Shown here piece by piece: positions 60,998-64,000 of a stretch of DNA of 64,000 nucleotides. The notes beneath the pieces were generated by a model. That model had not been told where the DNA came from. It was given only the letters and a program-made list of their open reading frames with translations, and ran no database searches. The number at the start of each line of letters is the position of its first letter. Position 1 is the stretch's first letter. The DNA lies in contig NC_092808.1 of the NCBI RefSeq assembly GCF_040954645.1, positions 85,071,389 through 85,135,388 of the forward strand, written 5' to 3'. The stretch comes from Diabrotica undecimpunctata. Taxonomy: Eukaryota; Arthropoda; Insecta; Coleoptera; Chrysomelidae. The position numbers and the translations under genes are program-made.

Positions 60998-63418
60998 ATG
61001 CCGCGAACATACATTAGAAAAACAGGACGTGCTTCATAGCCTATGAAGATAAAGGCTATGACAGAACAAAAATTATCAATTATTAGGAGTGCTTCTAAAA
61101 CATCTGAAGTGCCGTATGACACACGTCAATATAGGCTAAAAGGTGTAACGATGCTCTGATCGTTTAACAGTTCGAACCGTGGGAGTGTCAATATTTGCGC
61201 ATCCACTTCTACAACGTGATGGCGTAGTGGGATTCAAACGGCTATTTAAGGCGTGTGAATAGCGGAATTAGACAGTCTTGTAGCTAGCGCTCTAGGCTCC
61301 CTGACTCGCCGGTGTAGTGAACCTGCGAGCCATTCTGGACAGAGAGAGTTCCGTATTGAGAATCGTACTCTGTCCCTAACCAAGCGGAACCCATCGGTGT
61401 TGCGTATTGAGCATTACCGCGGATCTGCACAGAACCAACCGGGACGGAGAGATTTCCGTATTGAGGATCATACTCTCTGTCCTTAGCCAAGCGGAACCCG
61501 TCGGCATTGTGTATTGAACATTGCCATGGGTCTGCACAGCTAAATATTTTGTTTGCGAGCATACTCGGAGCTTTCGCTGAATTGAAGCGAAAGCGAGTAT
61601 AAATCTGCGCGCGATCGATTTCCCCCATTTCGTTTCTTTTTAATACTAATTAATTTCTTTTCTTTTATAGACATTCGCCGGGGACTTCGTTCATCGTGGG
61701 ATCCAGACGGAGACGTAGAATTCCTTTTTATTTTTATTTATTGTATATACTAAATTAATAGATTTGTTTTTATTTCAAACCTGTGTTTTACTGAGTCTGT
61801 CGCCCCGAAAGAGCTACCCATCACAAAGGTACCTAGATTTCAACCAAAAAAATTACATTAAGGAGAAAATCTGTTTTTTCCGAAGATCGGAAAAGAAAAG
61901 TTCATACCGAGTGAAAAATAAAATTCTACATACTTTTAATATGGCGAAAAAAGTGTGTGATAAAGATTGGCTCTATTCTTTTATGCGACGTTATCCGCAA
62001 CTATGTTTTCGGGAATCGGAAGCCACTAGCATCAACATAGTTACCGCATTCGACAAATGCGAAATTGACATATTTTTTAATAATCTAGAGTCGCTATTTA
62101 AAAAATACCATTTTAAAGGTCGTTGAATATACAATGTGGACGAAATGGATATTTCTAATATTCACAATCTGGGTCGGATATTGGCACAAAAGGGGAAAAG
62201 CAAGTTGGTGTGATGACAAGCGGGACAAGGCCACTACCGTAGTATGCTGCTTTAGCGCATCAGGGCAACATCTCCCTTCTATGTTTATTTAAAAGAGACT
62301 GATAATGACATGGTTTGGAAAAAATGGCCCTGCAGGCGCGATATACAAATGTTTGAAATCTGGATGGATTACAAAAGAGTTTTTTAGCGAATGGTCGCAA
62401 TACTTCGCAAAATTTGCTAGCGCTACACTAGAGAAACCTATTCTTCTAATACTTTACAATCATTCCACTCATTCCTCTTTAGTACATTCCTCTTCGTACA
62501 ATTTTTGTCAAAATTCTGGCATCCATTTATTATTGCTCCCTCCCCACACATCTCATAGTACGCAAGCTTTGGATGTAACTTTTTTCAAGGTATTAAAAAT
62601 TGCTTACCATGAAGAACGTGATAAGTACATGAAGAGTAGAAATTATGAAAAAATTAAAGATAGTAATATAGTCCAACTTTTTGGAACTGCTTCAAAAGGG
62701 GAACCTCGATAGAGAAGAAGGATTTAAATGATTCAAAACTACCAGAATATTTCTTATCAATCGTGATGCGTTTTGTGAGGAATCTTTTTTTCCAATCAAT
62801 GAAAATAAAGTAGATTAGTTTAATAAAATAGCCCCAGAAAATTTAATATTTACTAGGAAAACACCCTATAATTATTTATAAGCAATAGAACCCAGATATG
62901 AGACTCCTTCTCCAGAACCAGGACCAAGTCATAAGACTTCTTTTCCATAACTTGGGACAGTAAAATCATTTCAGAAAGATTGAACGTCTTAAGTAATAGA
63001 TTGTCACCAAATTTTTCCGATTCTGAATTTAGTTTGGAATAAGTTGCTGAAGTCAACTTAAGCGACGATGATGATAAAACCCTAAAAATTTGTAAAAAAA
63101 TCGGAAAATACGTCATTCCAAGTTATGTGTCTAGTTCCAGTCTTTTAACTTCGAACTTCACAGCAAAAAAGACAAAGGTTACAAGAAAAGTTGCAAATAA
63201 AGGAAAAACTCCAGTTGAAAAGAGAAAAGAAGGTGATGAAATCTAAACCATTTGTCAACAATTTGGACATGATAACCAGATTTGGTGGCAGTGTCGTTCT
63301 TGGAGGTGACGGTCTTGTGCAACTTGTTCCCATGCCGACTGTACTAATGCTGAAAAAGCGTCAGTGTATATTTGTGAACCCTTTTTATGCTCACTGTAAA
63401 ATAATGTTCAAATATTAA
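60998..63418 (+). pseudogene. pogo-like transposase pseudogene C, split by a solo LTR
   Basis: Begins MPRTYIRKTGRAS (ATG 60998-61000), then SEVPYDTRQYRLKG to 61140; a solo LTR (61144-61825) interrupts. It continues VPRFQPKNYIKEKI, DKDWLYSFMRRYPQLCFRES, FNNLESLFKKYHF, IYNVDEMDISNIHN (first Asp kept), GAIYKCLKSGWITKEFF, LLILYNHSTHSS (second catalytic Asp replaced by Tyr) and LLLPPHTSHSTQALDVTFF (third Asp kept). A basic coiled stretch and GGSVVLGGDGLVQLV end the protein. Stops and shifts at ~62125, ~62200, 62710 and elsewhere. Dead. Confidence 0.8.
61144..61825. repeat. Solo LTR with AAGG target duplication
   Basis: TGTAAC...ATCACA (TG..CA ends), flanked by AAGG (61140-61143 and 61826-61829). 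No coding region attached, so the internal part was lost by LTR-LTR recombination. Contains a GC-rich, ~105-bp tandem duplication (~61349-61435 and ~61450-61540; shared TTCCGTATTGAG, AGCGGAACCC and GTATTGA). A TATTTAAGG at ~61243 could be a TATA box. Minus-strand ORF over it is incidental. It splits the pogo-like gene. Confidence 0.85.
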
Positions 63419-63458
63419 AATTAAATGTATTTCCAAACAAATATTAGTGCTTGTATCC

Positions 63459-63474
63459 TATATATATATAGTAT

Positions 63475-63522
<48 letters not shown>
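63459..63522. repeat. (TA)n microsatellite, tail of the RTE fragment
   Basis: TA runs 63459-63470 and 63476-63522, directly beyond the 3' end (minus sense) of the LINE fragment that follows. Confidence 0.9.
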
Positions 63523-63524
<2 letters not shown>

Positions 63525-63527
<3 letters not shown>

Positions 63528-63768
63528 TTATTCAGGGATTCTACAGTATTCACTGCCTTTCCTCGCTCAACCGTTTCCATCTCTCTCTGTTGTCCAATTC
63601 TACACCGGGCAGGTCTCTCTTACTCATGGCGTCGTCTACTTCGTTCCTCCAGGATTTTCGGGTCGTCCTCTTTTCCTCCTTCCTATGGGGCTACTACCGG
63701 TTATTCTCTTTATCCATCTGCTATCGCTAGTTCTTCTTACATGTCCATACCACTTTAGTCCTTTTTTG

Positions 63769-63854
<86 letters not shown>

Positions 63855-64000
63855 TAGTATGTTCTATCCATTCTTTTTACACTACAACATCTTCGCAGGC
63901 ACTCCATCTCTGTTGCTACTATCTTACTGCTGTTTTTCTTGTTTATGATCCAATTTTCAGCCCCATATGTCATAATACTTCGCACTAATGTTTTATAAAT
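63525..64000 (-). pseudogene. RTE-clade LINE C-terminal fragment, split by a TA array
   Basis: Minus strand from the window edge: SIMTYGAENWIINKKNSSK, TEMECLRRCCSVKRMDR, then an 82-base (TA)n array, then LKWYGHVRRTSDSRWIKRITG, RRKRGRPENPGG and WTTERDG. Same domain order as in the 40.3-42.2 kb RTE (GAE..., GHVQRM..., GRP...). Truncated by the window, so its start is unknown. Confidence 0.75.
63771..63852. repeat. (AT)n array inside the LINE C-terminus
   Basis: 82 bases of AT alternation between the CSVKRMDRTYYH and LKWYGHVRR parts of the LINE reading. It should sit within a conserved protein stretch, so it was gained after insertion or marks a junction between two LINE pieces. Confidence 0.9.

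Noticed and set aside
61284..61628. 114-codon minus ORF with two repeated blocks
   Set aside because: Lies wholly inside the solo LTR and follows its tandem duplication; no known domain.

Overview
This is eukaryotic, strongly AT-rich, repeat-dense nuclear DNA, most likely from an insect and probably a beetle (Coleoptera). The assignment rests on one clear host gene, an even-skipped (eve) ortholog on the minus strand (exons at 52678-52819, 49662-49873 and 46648-47151), and on the mix of mobile elements: RTE-, Jockey- and Penelope-type retroelements, Ty3/gypsy-type LTR elements, piggyBac, PIF/Harbinger, pogo-like and DD41D mariner elements. The species cannot be named from the sequence alone. 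I found no tRNA, rRNA, CRISPR or bacterial-type operon.

Layout. 1-4.1 kb: a Ty3/gypsy-type element with an intact gag-protease ORF, a truncated pol start and a 3' LTR. 4.3-6.2 kb: a complete but inactivated DD41D mariner-type transposon with TA target duplications. 6.7-9.6 kb: a broken piggyBac transposase, a fold-back repeat fragment and an eroded LINE. 10-16 kb: a LINE RNase H scrap, a long inverted-repeat element, and a pogo-like transposase carrying a precisely inserted PIF/Harbinger element. 16.4-27.4 kb: LINE fragments of several clades on both strands (the RTE copy at 22.6-24.2 kb has clear target duplications), a Penelope fragment with a GIY-YIG remnant and a piggyBac C-terminus. 27.4-35.8 kb: an internally deleted piggyBac, a rearranged LINE, an 800-bp fold-back element, and a short ORF behind a promoter-like RFX X-box plus CRE. 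35.86-45.59 kb: a young LTR element with about 2.1-kb LTRs and an ATAA target duplication. It has lost almost all coding capacity except an integrase C-terminus and carries a recent RTE insertion. 46.6-52.8 kb: eve. 53-64 kb: three pogo-like pseudogenes, a DD41D fragment, a fold-back element, a solo LTR and a terminal RTE fragment.

The elements do not form a pathway. The only gene with a clear organismal role is eve, a homeodomain transcriptional repressor used in segmentation and neural patterning. It sits as an island in nested transposon DNA, and most element genes are broken. The best candidates for a second look are the non-autonomous LTR element and its tandem-repeat 3' region, the X-box/CRE promoter-like block at 34.9 kb, the fold-back family present in three copies, and the nested insertions whose target duplications date events relative to each other.
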